DNA from: Palsa-459 sp963841965
GTDB lineage: Bacteria > Actinomycetota > Acidimicrobiia > Acidimicrobiales > RAAP-2
Direction: 5' to 3'
NCBI GenBank assembly: GCA_963841965.1
Contig: CAWJES010000001.1
Location: 124,001-188,000, forward strand
DNA length: 64,000 bases
This document shows positions 49,203-63,704 of this stretch, in pieces; within the stretch, counting starts at the first letter, position 1; the number at the start of each line of letters is the position of its first letter. The translations under genes were made by a program, and so were the position numbers. Under the pieces are notes generated by a model that saw nothing but the letters and a program-made list of their open reading frames with translations, searched no databases and was not told where the DNA came from.

Positions 49203-50827
49203 GGGTGCTGTCGACCGGGTGAGACGACATCGAGCTCTCCCTTGGCGAACTGCGCGCGCAGCACCTTCTTGTCGAACTTGCCCACTGACGTCTTCGGGAT
49301 GGCGTCGACGAAGGCCCACTGGTCCGGGAGCCACCATTTGGCGACACGCGGCGTGAGGAAGGCCGTCAGCTCCTCTGTCGTCGGCGGCTCCTCCCCTGGG
49401 CGCGCGACGATGCAGACGAGCGGCCGCTCCTGCCACTTCTCGTCGGGGATTGCGACGACCGCGGCCTCGAACACCGCGGGGTGCGCCATCACCTCGTTCT
49501 CGAGCTCCACCGAGCTGATCCACTCCCCGCCGGACTTGATGACATCCTTCGTCCGGTCTGAGATCGTCATGAAGCCGATCTCGTCGAGTGAACCCACATC
49601 GCCGGTGCGAAGCCATCCGTCGTGGAACTTCTCGGGATCATCCGACGAGTAGTACGAGGCGGTGACCCACGGGCCGCGCGCCTCGAACTCGCCGACGGCC
49701 TCGCCATCGCGGGGGAGCTCGTTGCCCTCGGCGTCGCAGATCCGGATCTCGATGCCCATCACGACGCGCCCCGCCTTCACGCGGTAATCCAGCTGCGCCT
49801 CGGGAGCCGTCCCCTTGGGTGGAATCGCCACGGCCCCCAGCGGACTGGTCTCGGTCATGCCCCACCCCTGGAGGAGATGCACCCCGAAGCGCTCCTCGAA
49901 GGCCTCGATCATGTTGCGCGGCACGGCAGATCCTCCCGCCAGCATGCAGCGGATCGAGGAGAGATCGGCCTCGTTGGTCTCTGCCGCGAGCAGGAGATCG
50001 TTCCAGATCGTCGGGACGCCGAGTCCGATCGTCGGCCTCGTGTCCTTGATGATCCTCAGCAGGGGCACTCCCTGCAGAAGGTGCTGGGGCATGACGAGGT
50101 CGCATCCGGCCATGAACGCCGTGTACGGCGCGCCCCATCCCTGCGCGTGGAACATCGGGACGATGAGCAGGCACCGGTCCCGCTCAGAGATGCCGAGCCC
50201 GTTCGCCGACGTCTCCGCGATCGAGTGCAGCCACGTCGATCGGTGCGAGTAGACGACCCCCTTGGGGTTGCCAGTCGTGCCCGACGTGTAGCACATCGCC
50301 GATGCGGCCCTCTCGTCGAGGTCCGGCCACTCGAAGCCCGGCTCCTCGGCTCCCAGCAGCTCGTCGTAGTCCAGGGTGGGTCCGAGGAGGGAGGCGTCGC
50401 CGCTCCCACGCACGATGATCGTCTCGACGGTCGTGAGGTCACCGCGGACCCGCGCGAGCAGTGGGATGAGCGAGGCATCGACGATGATGACCTTGTCCCC
50501 CGCATGGTTGATCACGTACGAGAGCTGCTCGGGGAAGAGCCGGACGTTGAGCGTGTGGAGGACCGCCCCCATCGAGGGGACTGCCAGGTAGGCCTCCATG
50601 TGCTCCTGGTTGTTCCAGCAGAAGGTCCCCACGCGGTCACCTTCGCCGACACCCAGGTGGCGCAGGGCCTTCGCGAGCCGCTCGGCCCGCTCGGCGACCT
50701 CGGTGAAGGTCGCGGACCGGTATCCGTCTGCCTCGCAGGTGATGATCTCCTTGTCGCCATAGAGCCACGCTCCGTGGCGCAGGATGCCGCTGATCAGCAG
50801 CGGTCCGTCTTGCATCGTGCTTCGCAT
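49199..50827 (-). CDS. acyl-CoA ligase (AMP-binding, medium/long-chain fatty acid type)
   Basis: The product has 542 residues. ATG at 50827 follows GAGGGAGGGA. The AMP-binding loop is CYTSGTTGNPKGVVYSH near residue 180, followed by GWGMTETSPLGAVA, LRTGDVG and the C-terminal lysine in PKTSVGKFDKK. The family activates carboxylic acids as acyl-AMP and then acyl-CoA. The form is closest to the FadD/DmdB-like group. It lies 74 bases downstream of gltD, and a 72-residue gene overlaps its end. Confidence 0.9.
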   Translation of the reverse strand: MRSTMQDGPLLISGILRHGAWLYGDKEIITCEADGYRSATFTEVAERAERLAKALRHLGVGEGDRVGTFCWNNQEHMEAYLAVPSMGAVLHTLNVRLFPEQLSYVINHAGDKVIIVDASLIPLLARVRGDLTTVETIIVRGSGDASLLGPTLDYDELLGAEEPGFEWPDLDERAASAMCYTSGTTGNPKGVVYSHRSTWLHSIAETSANGLGISERDRCLLIVPMFHAQGWGAPYTAFMAGCDLVMPQHLLQGVPLLRIIKDTRPTIGLGVPTIWNDLLLAAETNEADLSSIRCMLAGGSAVPRNMIEAFEERFGVHLLQGWGMTETSPLGAVAIPPKGTAPEAQLDYRVKAGRVVMGIEIRICDAEGNELPRDGEAVGEFEARGPWVTASYYSSDDPEKFHDGWLRTGDVGSLDEIGFMTISDRTKDVIKSGGEWISSVELENEVMAHPAVFEAAVVAIPDEKWQERPLVCIVARPGEEPPTTEELTAFLTPRVAKWWLPDQWAFVDAIPKTSVGKFDKKVLRAQFAKGELDVVSPGRQHP

Positions 50828-50901
50828 AGGTCCCTCCCTCGCGGCGATAGTAGCCATCGCCACTCGAGTGAGCGATGCGAGCACCCGGGCGCGACGCGGG
50901 G

Positions 50902-52414
50902 TCAGCGAATCGGTCGGTCAGAGGGTCGCACCGGAGCGGGGAGCGACGACGTCCCGGTGAGCCACGTGTCGATGGCGCGCGCGGCCGAGCGACCCTCTGC
51001 GATCGCCCAGACGACGAGGCTCTGTCCTCGCGCTGCGTCTCCGCATGCGAAGACACCGTCGATCGACGTTGCCCACGCGCCATCCACCTGGATCGTGTTG
51101 GATGGCCCGACAAGAACACCGAGCCCGTCGACGACACTGCGCCGCTCCGGGCCGGTGAAGCCCATCGCGAGGACCACGAGGTCGGCGGGCAGTTCCTCGC
51201 GCGTTCCGGGAACCGGCACGAAGGCGCCGGCCGCAGGCTCGACCTCCTCGATCTCGATGCCCCGCACGGTGCCGTCCCCGCGGTCCAGGAGGCGGACGGT
51301 CTGCGACGCGAAGCGCCGCCCGCCCCCTTCCTCCTGCGAGGAGGAGACCCGGTACAGCGGGGGGTAGAGCGGCCACGGGGCATCGTCGCCCCGTCGCTCC
51401 GGCGGCCGCGGGAGGATCTCCAGCTGCGTGACGGACCGTGCCCCCTGGCGAAGCGCGGTCCCGAGGCAGTCAGAGCCCGTGTCCCCTCCCCCGATGATGA
51501 TCACGTCGCGTCCCGCGGCGGTGATCGGGACCGACTCGACCCTCGACTCCTCGAGGAGGTTCTGGCCACGCAGGAACTCGAGGGCGAAGACGACGTTGGC
51601 GAGCGATCGTCCCTCGACGTCCAGGTCGCGCGGCACGGTGGAGCCCGTGGCGATGAGTACCGCGTCGCTTTGGGAGCGAAGCTCCTCGACGCTCAGGGTG
51701 GTCACCTGGTCGGGCATCGGTCCGCGCGGGAACGACAGGTCCGCGGGCTCGAAGCCGCCGGGCGTGCTCGCGCCGACCTGGGTGGAGCAGATGAAGCGGA
51801 CTCCCTCAGCCTCCAGCAGCGCGATCCGCCTGTCGAGGACGGACTTTTCGAGCTTGAACGACGGGATCCCGTATCGCAGGAGCCCGCCCGGCCGCTCTGC
51901 TCGCTCGTAGACCGTCACCTCGTGACCCGCGCGCGCGAGCTGCTGTGCGGCGGCGAGGCCGGCGGGCCCGGAACCGACAACCGAGACACGCCGGCCCGTC
52001 GCGACGGAGGGCGGCACCGGGATGACCAGCCCTGCGTCGAAGGCCCGCTCGGCGATGTCGAGCTCGATGCGCTCGATGGTCACCGGTGCGTCGTTGATGC
52101 CGAGGACACAGGCGGCCTCGCACGGCGCCGGGCAGAGCGCCCCGGTGAACTCGGGGAAGTTGTTCGTCGCGTGCAGCCGCTCGGACGCCTCCGCCAGACG
52201 TCCGTCGGCAAGAAAGCCGTTCCATTCGGGGATCAGATTGCCGAGCGGGCAGCCCGCGTGGCAGAAGGGGATCCCGCAATCCATGCAGCGGGTGGCTTGT
52301 GTCTCCTCGAATCCCGGCTGCGGGCGCTCGTAGACGTCGGAGAAGTCTCGTAGGCGCACCTCCACCGGCCGGCGCTGCGGCAGTTCGCGCGGGTGCTCGA
52401 GGAAACCGGTCGGC

Positions 52415-52422
<8 letters not shown>
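50902..52422 (-). CDS. gltD: glutamate synthase small subunit GltD
   Basis: The product has 506 residues; ATG at 52422 (MRKPTGFLEH) overlaps the gltB end by 8 bases. The N-terminal iron-sulfur region has CMDCGIPFCHAGCPLGN and CPAPCEAACVLG. An FAD-binding fold (VVGSGPAGLAAAQQLARAGH) and an NADPH-binding fold (IIGGGDTGSDCLGTALRQGA) follow. It feeds electrons from NADPH to GltB, which makes glutamate from glutamine and 2-oxoglutarate. Confidence 0.96.
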
Positions 52423-56919
<4,497 letters not shown>

Positions 56920-57012
56920 CGTCAAGTGGCTCCTTCCGGAGGGACGACGCTGGCCCGTAGAGCAACGATAGTCCACCGGTTCACACGCACCGGTCGGTCG
57001 TAGGCTCGCGCC

Positions 57013-58101
57013 GTGGACACATCGAGGTCGACCGTCACGGCAATCATCGGCGCGGGCGTGATCGGCCTCGCCGCCTGCTTCGAGCTCGCGAGCGCCGGCG
57101 TGGATTGCGTGGTCGTGGATCCCCACCCCGGTCGGGCCTCGACCTGGGCTGCCGGCGGGATGTTGGCGCCCGCAGCCGAAGTTGTTCCCGGCGAAGAGGG
57201 GCTGCTCGCGGACCTGGTGGCTGCCTCGGCGCTGTGGCCCGACTTCGCCCGACGCGTGGAGGTGGCGAGCGGACTCGAGGTCGGCTACCGCCAGGGTGGC
57301 TCCATACTGGTCGGTGGCTCCAGCAGCGACGCCCGGGATCTCGCTCGGGCCGCTGCATTGATCGAGTCGTCGGGGACCGCGGTCGAGCCGCTCGACCACG
57401 CGGCGCTGCGTCGTTTCGAGCCGACCCTCGGCCCGTCGATCCGGTCCGGGTGGCTGCTGCCCGGTGACCACCGAGTCGACAATCGCCGACTTGCCGAGGC
57501 GCTCATCGCGGCCGTGAAGCAGTTGGGCTCGCGGATCGTTGAGGATCGATGTGTCCGCGTGGAGGGCCGCGGCAGCACCGTGATGGTGTCGTTGGAGCAT
57601 CAAGGAGACCTCGTGGTCGAGCGATGCGTCCTCGCCACCGGTGCATTCCCCGCGATTGAAGGGACCGACCAGCTGGGCCTCCCGGCCATCAGGCCGGTTC
57701 GAGGGGTGACGCTCCGCCTGGCGTCTGTCGAAGGAGTCGGCATCCCCACTCGCACGATTCGCGCGGTCGTCGGTGCCCAAGCGTGCTACCTGGTTCCCAG
57801 GGACGACGGTTCCCTCGTCATCGGCGCGACCAGCGAGGAGCAGGGCATGCGCCCGATCGTCCTCGCCGGTGGCGTCCACAAGCTCCTTGATGCCGCGCGC
57901 CAGGTGTTTCCTGGCGTGGACGAGCTTGCGTTCCAGGAGGCAGCGGTCGGATTCCGCCCGACCACTCCGGACCATCAGCCGTTCGTGCAGGTGACGCACG
58001 ACCCTCGATTCGTCGCGGCGCTCGGGCACTATCGAAACGGCATTCTTCTCGCGCCCCTCGCGGGGCGCCAGATCCTCTCTCTTCTCGGAGGCCCCGCATG
58101 A
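57013..58101 (+). CDS. thiO: glycine oxidase ThiO
   Basis: The product has 362 residues and is a FAD-dependent amine oxidase: IIGAGVIGLAACFELASAGV binds FAD, AAGGMLAPAAE follows, and YLVPRDDGSLVIGATSEEQG and GFRPTTPDHQPFV are typical near the end, with GHYRNGILLAPLAG closing the domain. It oxidises glycine to the imine used for the thiamine thiazole. Start is GTG at 57013. It overlaps thiS by ATGA and diverges from gltB. I saw no TPP riboswitch between them. Confidence 0.92.
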   Translation: MDTSRSTVTAIIGAGVIGLAACFELASAGVDCVVVDPHPGRASTWAAGGMLAPAAEVVPGEEGLLADLVAASALWPDFARRVEVASGLEVGYRQGGSILVGGSSSDARDLARAAALIESSGTAVEPLDHAALRRFEPTLGPSIRSGWLLPGDHRVDNRRLAEALIAAVKQLGSRIVEDRCVRVEGRGSTVMVSLEHQGDLVVERCVLATGAFPAIEGTDQLGLPAIRPVRGVTLRLASVEGVGIPTRTIRAVVGAQACYLVPRDDGSLVIGATSEEQGMRPIVLAGGVHKLLDAARQVFPGVDELAFQEAAVGFRPTTPDHQPFVQVTHDPRFVAALGHYRNGILLAPLAGRQILSLLGGPA

Positions 58102-58298
58102 TCGTGGTGCTCAACGGGGTACCCACCACCGTGCCGGACGAGTCGTCGGTGGCCGAAGCCGTTCGGCTGCTCAACCTCCGCCCCAACGGGGTCGCGGTCT
58201 CGGTCGATCGAGAGGTGGTCCCCCGCTCGCAATGGGACACGGTGGTCCTCAACGAGGGTGCATCGATCGAGGTACTCTCCGCCGCCGCCGGTGGCTGA
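58098..58298 (+). CDS. thiS: sulfur carrier protein ThiS
   Basis: The product has 66 residues, a ubiquitin-like beta-grasp protein ending in Gly-Gly after LSAAA. MIVVLNGVPTTVPDESSVAE and VAVSVDREVVPRSQW are the typical strands. The C-terminal glycine is adenylated and turned into thiocarboxylate to supply sulfur for thiazole synthesis. It overlaps thiO. thiG is not present downstream. Confidence 0.94.
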   Translation: MIVVLNGVPTTVPDESSVAEAVRLLNLRPNGVAVSVDREVVPRSQWDTVVLNEGASIEVLSAAAGG

Positions 58299-58403
58299 GG
58301 CCCATTCACGGCACTTCAACTTGGCGTAGGCGCGCGGATCTGTTGAACTGCGAGGAGCGTGCGGATGTGCGTGGCATGGCCGCATGACGGGCCGGGAGGG
58401 CAC

Positions 58404-58562
58404 ATGGACATACAGATCCTGATCGACGCGCTGGACCAGAGAATCCTCGATGCAATCGCGGCGAAGGCCACCGGCGAGACGATCGTCCGCCTCTGCGAGG
58501 CCAGAGCGTGGCTGACGCATCCCAACCAGTCGCATCTTTCCGCCGGGACGATCGACCAGTAG
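58404..58562 (+). CDS. small hypothetical protein (52 residues)
   Basis: ATG at 58404 follows a good GGGAGG ribosome site. The product is a short helical protein (MDIQILIDALDQRILDAIAA then KATGETIVRLCEARAWL) with one cysteine and a polar tail. No family is recognised. It lies between thiS and tRNA-Pro. Confidence 0.5.
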   Translation: MDIQILIDALDQRILDAIAAKATGETIVRLCEARAWLTHPNQSHLSAGTIDQ

Positions 58563-58625
58563 CGCTCCCTCCGAGGCCATCTCGCAGAGGACTCCCCACC
58601 TCGGTCAAGTAGGGTTGCGATTTCA

Positions 58626-58700
58626 CGGGCTGTGGCGCAGCTTGGTTAGCGCGCTTGACTGGGGGTCAAGAGGTCCCGGGTTCAAATCCCGGCAGCCCGA
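58626..58700 (+). tRNA. tRNA-Pro (anticodon GGG)
   Basis: Acceptor arms CGGGCTG (58626-58632) and CAGCCCG (58693-58699) pair fully, with discriminator A at 58700. The anticodon stem CTTGA/TCAAG encloses loop CTGGGGG, so the anticodon is GGG. The T-arm is CCGGG TTCAAAT CCCGG. CCA is not encoded. Proline tRNAs are frequent island attachment sites. Confidence 0.97.
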
Positions 58701-59120
58701 CTAAAGCAGTGATCACGCGAGTACCTACTGGGTCGGTGACGCGTGCGGTTGCCAACCTCCCGCCAAGGATCGCCAGCGCGTTCGAGAATGGTGCAACCTC
58801 CTGGCACCTGCGACTCGGATGCGTGCGGGACGAGTGCGAATCAGCCAGGCGATTCGCACAGATGTCAGTGGAGCACCAGGCCACTTCGAAGACACTGATG
58901 GCTGCCACGTCGAGTGGCAACGCCAATCTCCGGTCCTCCGGCTCTTGGTGATCGAGGCGCTCGTCCTCGCCGTTGCGATGATGGCGGCTGCAGTGCCCAT
59001 ATCTGTTGGGATCGCGCCCTCGAACACGTCGTTGATCGTGATCGGACTGTCGCCCAACTCGATCGACGCGCATATGTGCTGGTGACGGACGATCCGGTGT
59101 TGTAGCTGAGTCCTTGGGTC
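58701..59120. other. low-coding stretch between tRNA-Pro and the fibronectin-repeat gene
   Basis: I see no gene I can support in these 420 bases. Two weak candidates exist: plus-strand 58819-59085, whose end has a hydrophobic LLVIEALVLAVAMMAAAVP, and minus-strand 58725-59057, starting MGDSPITINDVFEG. Neither has a clear ribosome site or family. By eye, GC is lower than the window average. It may be the decayed edge of an integrated segment. Confidence 0.4.
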
Positions 59121-62100
59121 TCAGGGAGTCCCGGGTGATGCTGAGACAACCGCGGACAAGGCACCCTGTCCGGCCGTGTTGAACTGGGACACCCTGAAGT
59201 AGTAGGGCGACCCGTTCGTGAGCCCCGACACTGTGTCTGTAACGGTGGTCACACCTCGGTTCTGGGAATAGCTGAAGCGGTTCTCACTGCTCGGAATCGG
59301 GGTAGCCCCAAAGCCGGTTGGCGAGGTTGCCTCGTAGACATTTGCTCCCGTGATCGGACTGATCCCAATCAATCCGTCGGTGCCGTCGTCGTAGGTCCAG
59401 GTGAGCACGACAGACCCGTCATGGCCGACCGCAGTCACGTCAGGGGCAAGTGGTACTGCGTCGAGCAGAAGGACAACGCTTGCAGCGGCGCCGGTGCCGT
59501 ACGTGTTGTGCGCTGCGAGTGTGAACGTATCCACCTCTCCGTCCAGAGGTATGGCCCTGGTCCAGTCGGTTACACCGGCCCCAAACGTGACCGAATTGTG
59601 CGTGATTGTGACAGTTCCCGTGCTGCTCTTGGAATAGGTGTCATACGTGACAACGTAACTAGTCACCTTGCACGCGTTGTACTGCGCCACCGAACCGCCC
59701 TGAGTGCAGCCCCCAGGATCAGGCGGAGTCCACCTGAGCAGGACAGTTTCGGGAGTTCCGGAAACGGCCCTCCCGGTCAGTGCGGTCGGAGGTGCCGGAG
59801 GACTTTGCAATTTCGGCGTCACCCCAATCCATGCTGTCGGTGCGCCGGCACCGCTCTCGTTGGTGGCCTCAACGGCGACGTCGTATGCAACGCCATTCAC
59901 GAGTCCCGAGATCGCGAAGGAGGTCGATGTGGCACCGGTTACGGCGTGGGTCGCTGGCGCGGCGCTGGTTCCCTGCTTGCGCCACAGGACCATGTATCCC
60001 GAGACCTCGCAGGAGACATAGTCGGGTGACGCCGGTACGCAGGTGCCGTCCGGCGGCTTGGCCCAGCTGATGGAGGCCTCCTCCTCGCCTGCCGCTACCT
60101 TGAGGTTCAAGGGGATTCCGGGCAGACCTTCGGGCGTCGCAGCGGCCTCCCCCGACGGGAAGCCGGGGCCCGAAGCATTCACTGCAGCGACGGTGAAGTA
60201 GTGCTGGGAGTCCGGCGGTTGCACAATCACGGTCACGGAGGTCGCCGTGATCAGGATCGCATTCTCTGGCGTCGCCGACTCGCCTCCAGCGGATGCCCCC
60301 TCATAGATGTCGTAGCCGGAGATCGGGCTGCCACCCGAATCGCCTGGAGCTATCCAGTTGAGCGAGACAGAGTCCACACCCGGCGTGGCCGTGAGGTTCA
60401 ACGGGGATCCCGGAACCGGTTCGGGGGTGGCGGACGCCTCGTTAGAGGGGTTGCCGGCGCTGAACGAGTTCACCGCCTCGACGGTGAAGTAGTAGTGAGT
60501 GCCGTTGGAGGTGCTGATCAGATCGTTCGTGACCAGGAAATCAATGCCCACCGTCTGGGTGAACGGCGTGGCACTCTCGGCACCCGGCGAGGTGCCCTCG
60601 AAAAGGTCGTAGCCAGTGATTGGACTGCTTCCTGCTGACGACGGAGGGCTCCACGAAAGCCGGATCTCGCGATTGCCTGCGACCGCAGTAAGCCCAATTG
60701 GTGCGCTTGGTGGACTCGGCTGGGGTGTCGGCGTCGCGGATGCCTCATTCGACGGGAAACTGGAGCCGGATGCATTGATCGCCTCCACAAGGAAGTAGTA
60801 CGTCGTCCTTGCGACGAGACCGGTGACGGTGAAGCTCGTCTTGGTGATCGCCGATGCGACCGGCGTGCTTCCCTCGCCTTGCGGCGACGATCCTTCGAAC
60901 ACGTCGTACCCGGTGATTGCGCTTCCGCCGATTGAGCTCGGCGAGGACCAGCTGAGGGTGACCGATTCGGCGCCCGCCGTGGCCGTGAGGCCCTGCGGGG
61001 GATCAGGCACAGGCTCGGGTGTGGCCACCACCTCGTTCGAGGCCGAACCAGGACCACCGGCATTGACTGCCGCGACGGTGAAGTAGTAGGTCGTTCCGTT
61101 TCGCATTGAAATCGTGTCGTTGGTCACCAGATACTGGTTAGTGGTGGCCGACGTCTCGGCGAAGGGGACCGCACCTTCGCCGCCCGTCGTGATGCTTTCG
61201 TAGAGGTCGTAGCCAGTGATTGGACTCCCGCCATCGTTCGCGGGGGGCTTCCATTCGAGCGCGACCTCACGGTTCCCCGTTGTCGACACCAGGGTGGGTG
61301 AGCTCGGTCCGGCCAGCGCGATGCCGGAACGGTCATTGGAGCGCGGACCTGCGCCGAACCCGTTGACGGCGGCAATCTCGAAGAAGTGGATCTTTCCTGG
61401 CGTGAGTCCAGTAACCGTGGTCGATGTGCCGTTGATCAGTGCGGCATTGAAGGGGCTTGCCGACCGGGCTTCGGCCAGGGTTGAGCCTTCGAACACGTCA
61501 TAGCCGGTGATCGCGCTGCTGCCCGAGGAGGTCGGCGCGGTCCACGTCAGCGCGATGGTCCCATTTCCCGGCGTCGCAGAGGTGAGCGTGGGAGCTCCGG
61601 GTGTCCCCGGGGTCGAGGAGACCTCCGTCGACAACTTGCTTGGTCCAGCCTTGTTGAGCAAGGCCACGGTGAAGTAATACGTGGTGCCGTCAGTCAGCCC
61701 CCGGATGGTCTCGGTGGCCGAGTACTCCCCCTTCGTGGCCGTTTGGAAGACAAAGGGTGGGGTCGAGAGCGGCGTCGTCGATTCACCGCCGGGCGACGTG
61801 CCTTCGTAGACGGCGGAACCGAGGATCGCACTTATGCCGACGGACTTATCGGCTGTGTCGTTGTAGCTCCAGGTGAGCACGACAGCTGAGCCTTGGTTCG
61901 CGATGGACACAGTCGGGGCCGCCGGCTCGGCGTCGAGCAGCACCGAGATGGTGGCGGCGCTGCCTGTTCCGTGGCCATTGCGCTCGGCGAGGCTGAACGT
62001 GTCCGTCGCCCCTGCAAGGGCGGTCTGCGCATTCCACTCGGTCGCCGTTCCTGGGACGGTGACGTCTTCGGGCTTGCTCGTGACCCGGCCCGAGCTGCTC

Positions 62101-63704
62101 ACCGAGTACGAGTCGTACTTCAGCTCATAGTTCGAGATTTGCCGGTTCGGCGGGTTCCACTTGAGGAGGACGCCCTGAACGTATGGCGACCCCGACATCG
62201 CTGTTGCGGTCAGGCCGGCAGGCATCCCAGGGGAGCCCGGGCTGGAAGGGAGCGTTGGCTTCACCAGCGGAGAGGACGCGGAACTTGGCCCGGTGCCGTC
62301 GGCGTTCGTGGCAGTGACTGAGAACGTGTAGCTGTTGCCGTTGACGAGGTGCAGCACTGTGCAGGTGTCGGGCCTCGGGTCTCCAACCGTGTACGTGCAG
62401 GTCCCGCCTCCATTGGTCGCGGTGGTCCTATCGGTGCCGCTCACGGTGTAGCTCCTGATCGGCGAGCCGCCGTTGCTCACAGGTGGGGACCACGTGACAA
62501 CCGCCTGCGCATTTCCCGGAGTGGCTGAGACGCTCGTCGGTGCGCCGGGTCTCGTCGACGTACGGAGGATCGCGCTGACGAAGGGTTCGCCGTTGGCGTC
62601 CGTTCCGGCAGCCGCGCAACTTGACGCGGCCGCACAATCGACACCTCGCAGGGTTCCACTCCCACCTGGCGCCGCCACGATGACCGGCGTGCCCCAGGCG
62701 CCGGCGGTCTCGCCGGCGTAGATCGCGCTCAAGTCCTGGGTCGTCTGCTCCGATCCGACGACCACACAATCCTTCGCGTCCGTGCAACTGATCGCGTTGT
62801 AGACCGTTGGGTATGGGTACACCACTTTCGTGATCGACGACGGCCAGGCGCCTGCGGCCTCGACCACCCTGATGGGCTGGTTGGAGGTCGTGGTGTCGAC
62901 GCCCACGGCGCTGCAGTCCTTGGCGTCCACGCAGCTGATGCCTGTGAGCTTGCCCACTGACTCGGCCCCTGTGATGACAGTTGGCGCGGGCCAGGACCAC
63001 GAAGTGCCTGACTCGGTCGCTGTGTCTCGGATCGGCTGGTGGTTGTCGCCATCGCCAACTGCAGTGCAACCTGCAGTTCCACCTGAGATCCAGCAACTCA
63101 CTCCGAGGAACTCCCCGAACTGCGGAATGGCCACCTCGTTGAGACCGCTCGAGGTCCATGTGCCCCCCGACGCGGTGAGGACCGCATAAATGGGCTCCCC
63201 GGCAACGTCCGCACCGACCGCCATGCAATGGGTTGCATCCCAGCAACTCACGGCGTACAAGTAGCCACCACTGCTTTCGGGTAGCTCAGTGGGGGTGCTC
63301 CAGCCGCCCGGTCCCTTGGATGCGAAGATCGGCTCGTCGTTCAGATTCCAGTCGTTGCCCACGGCGATGCAATCAGTCCCGCTCCAGCACTTGACTCCAT
63401 AAAAGACGCCTCCGTTCGACGCGGGCGCCTCTGTGGCAGTGGTCTCCCATGTTCCATTCGTCTCGGTCGCCGAGATCGGAGTGCCATTGGAATTCGCACC
63501 CTGCGCATGGAAATCCTGGCCGACGGTTGAGCAGTCCGTCGCGTCCCAGCAGCTGACCGCATAGAGGAAACCCCCTGCCGGTGCAGTGATCTCCGTAACG
63601 GAGCCTCCAGCGGCACTTGCAACTCCCGCACTTGCGACAACGCTCCCTCCTGAGACGAGGACGAGCATTGTGACCGATATGAGGCACTTCAGGGCTCCGT
63701 GCAC
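59121..63704 (-). CDS. giant secreted protein: Cys-pair repeat region plus about eleven fibronectin type III domains
   Basis: From GTG 63704 the product is about 1527 residues with a signal peptide (CLISVTMLVLVSGGSVVASA, cleavage near ASA). The open frame reaches ATG 63926 and contains a second hydrophobic segment (SLGFAFVAALALCATAPLG), so the start is uncertain. Residues about 30-370 hold seven repeats of the type SCWDATDCSTVG with paired cysteines, probably blades of a propeller. Then about eleven fibronectin type III units follow (phrases such as GGSPITGYDLYE), the central ones highly similar. No C-terminal anchor is visible. It is probably a surface or matrix adhesin. By eye, the gene has lower GC than its neighbours. 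Confidence 0.8.
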   Translation of the reverse strand: MHGALKCLISVTMLVLVSGGSVVASAGVASAAGGSVTEITAPAGGFLYAVSCWDATDCSTVGQDFHAQGANSNGTPISATETNGTWETTATEAPASNGGVFYGVKCWSGTDCIAVGNDWNLNDEPIFASKGPGGWSTPTELPESSGGYLYAVSCWDATHCMAVGADVAGEPIYAVLTASGGTWTSSGLNEVAIPQFGEFLGVSCWISGGTAGCTAVGDGDNHQPIRDTATESGTSWSWPAPTVITGAESVGKLTGISCVDAKDCSAVGVDTTTSNQPIRVVEAAGAWPSSITKVVYPYPTVYNAISCTDAKDCVVVGSEQTTQDLSAIYAGETAGAWGTPVIVAAPGGSGTLRGVDCAAASSCAAAGTDANGEPFVSAILRTSTRPGAPTSVSATPGNAQAVVTWSPPVSNGGSPIRSYTVSGTDRTTATNGGGTCTYTVGDPRPDTCTVLHLVNGNSYTFSVTATNADGTGPSSASSPLVKPTLPSSPGSPGMPAGLTATAMSGSPYVQGVLLKWNPPNRQISNYELKYDSYSVSSSGRVTSKPEDVTVPGTATEWNAQTALAGATDTFSLAERNGHGTGSAATISVLLDAEPAAPTVSIANQGSAVVLTWSYNDTADKSVGISAILGSAVYEGTSPGGESTTPLSTPPFVFQTATKGEYSATETIRGLTDGTTYYFTVALLNKAGPSKLSTEVSSTPGTPGAPTLTSATPGNGTIALTWTAPTSSGSSAITGYDVFEGSTLAEARSASPFNAALINGTSTTVTGLTPGKIHFFEIAAVNGFGAGPRSNDRSGIALAGPSSPTLVSTTGNREVALEWKPPANDGGSPITGYDLYESITTGGEGAVPFAETSATTNQYLVTNDTISMRNGTTYYFTVAAVNAGGPGSASNEVVATPEPVPDPPQGLTATAGAESVTLSWSSPSSIGGSAITGYDVFEGSSPQGEGSTPVASAITKTSFTVTGLVARTTYYFLVEAINASGSSFPSNEASATPTPQPSPPSAPIGLTAVAGNREIRLSWSPPSSAGSSPITGYDLFEGTSPGAESATPFTQTVGIDFLVTNDLISTSNGTHYYFTVEAVNSFSAGNPSNEASATPEPVPGSPLNLTATPGVDSVSLNWIAPGDSGGSPISGYDIYEGASAGGESATPENAILITATSVTVIVQPPDSQHYFTVAAVNASGPGFPSGEAAATPEGLPGIPLNLKVAAGEEEASISWAKPPDGTCVPASPDYVSCEVSGYMVLWRKQGTSAAPATHAVTGATSTSFAISGLVNGVAYDVAVEATNESGAGAPTAWIGVTPKLQSPPAPPTALTGRAVSGTPETVLLRWTPPDPGGCTQGGSVAQYNACKVTSYVVTYDTYSKSSTGTVTITHNSVTFGAGVTDWTRAIPLDGEVDTFTLAAHNTYGTGAAASVVLLLDAVPLAPDVTAVGHDGSVVLTWTYDDGTDGLIGISPITGANVYEATSPTGFGATPIPSSENRFSYSQNRGVTTVTDTVSGLTNGSPYYFRVSQFNTAGQGALSAVVSASPGTP

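Noticed and set aside
56920..57012. TPP riboswitch before thiO
   Set aside because: The spacer is only 93 bases and lacks the CTGAGA-type core; thiO starts soon after its promoter.
58655..59073. Open frames reading through the tRNA end with peptides such as MTGGQEVPGSNPGSPT (plus) and LVGLPGFEPGTS (minus)
   Set aside because: These are well-known false translations of tRNA 3' ends and are not proteins.
59121..63704. Repeats in the fibronectin gene as a CRISPR array
   Set aside because: Units are about 250-300 bases, stay in frame and encode fibronectin type III domains; there are no short identical repeats with unique spacers.
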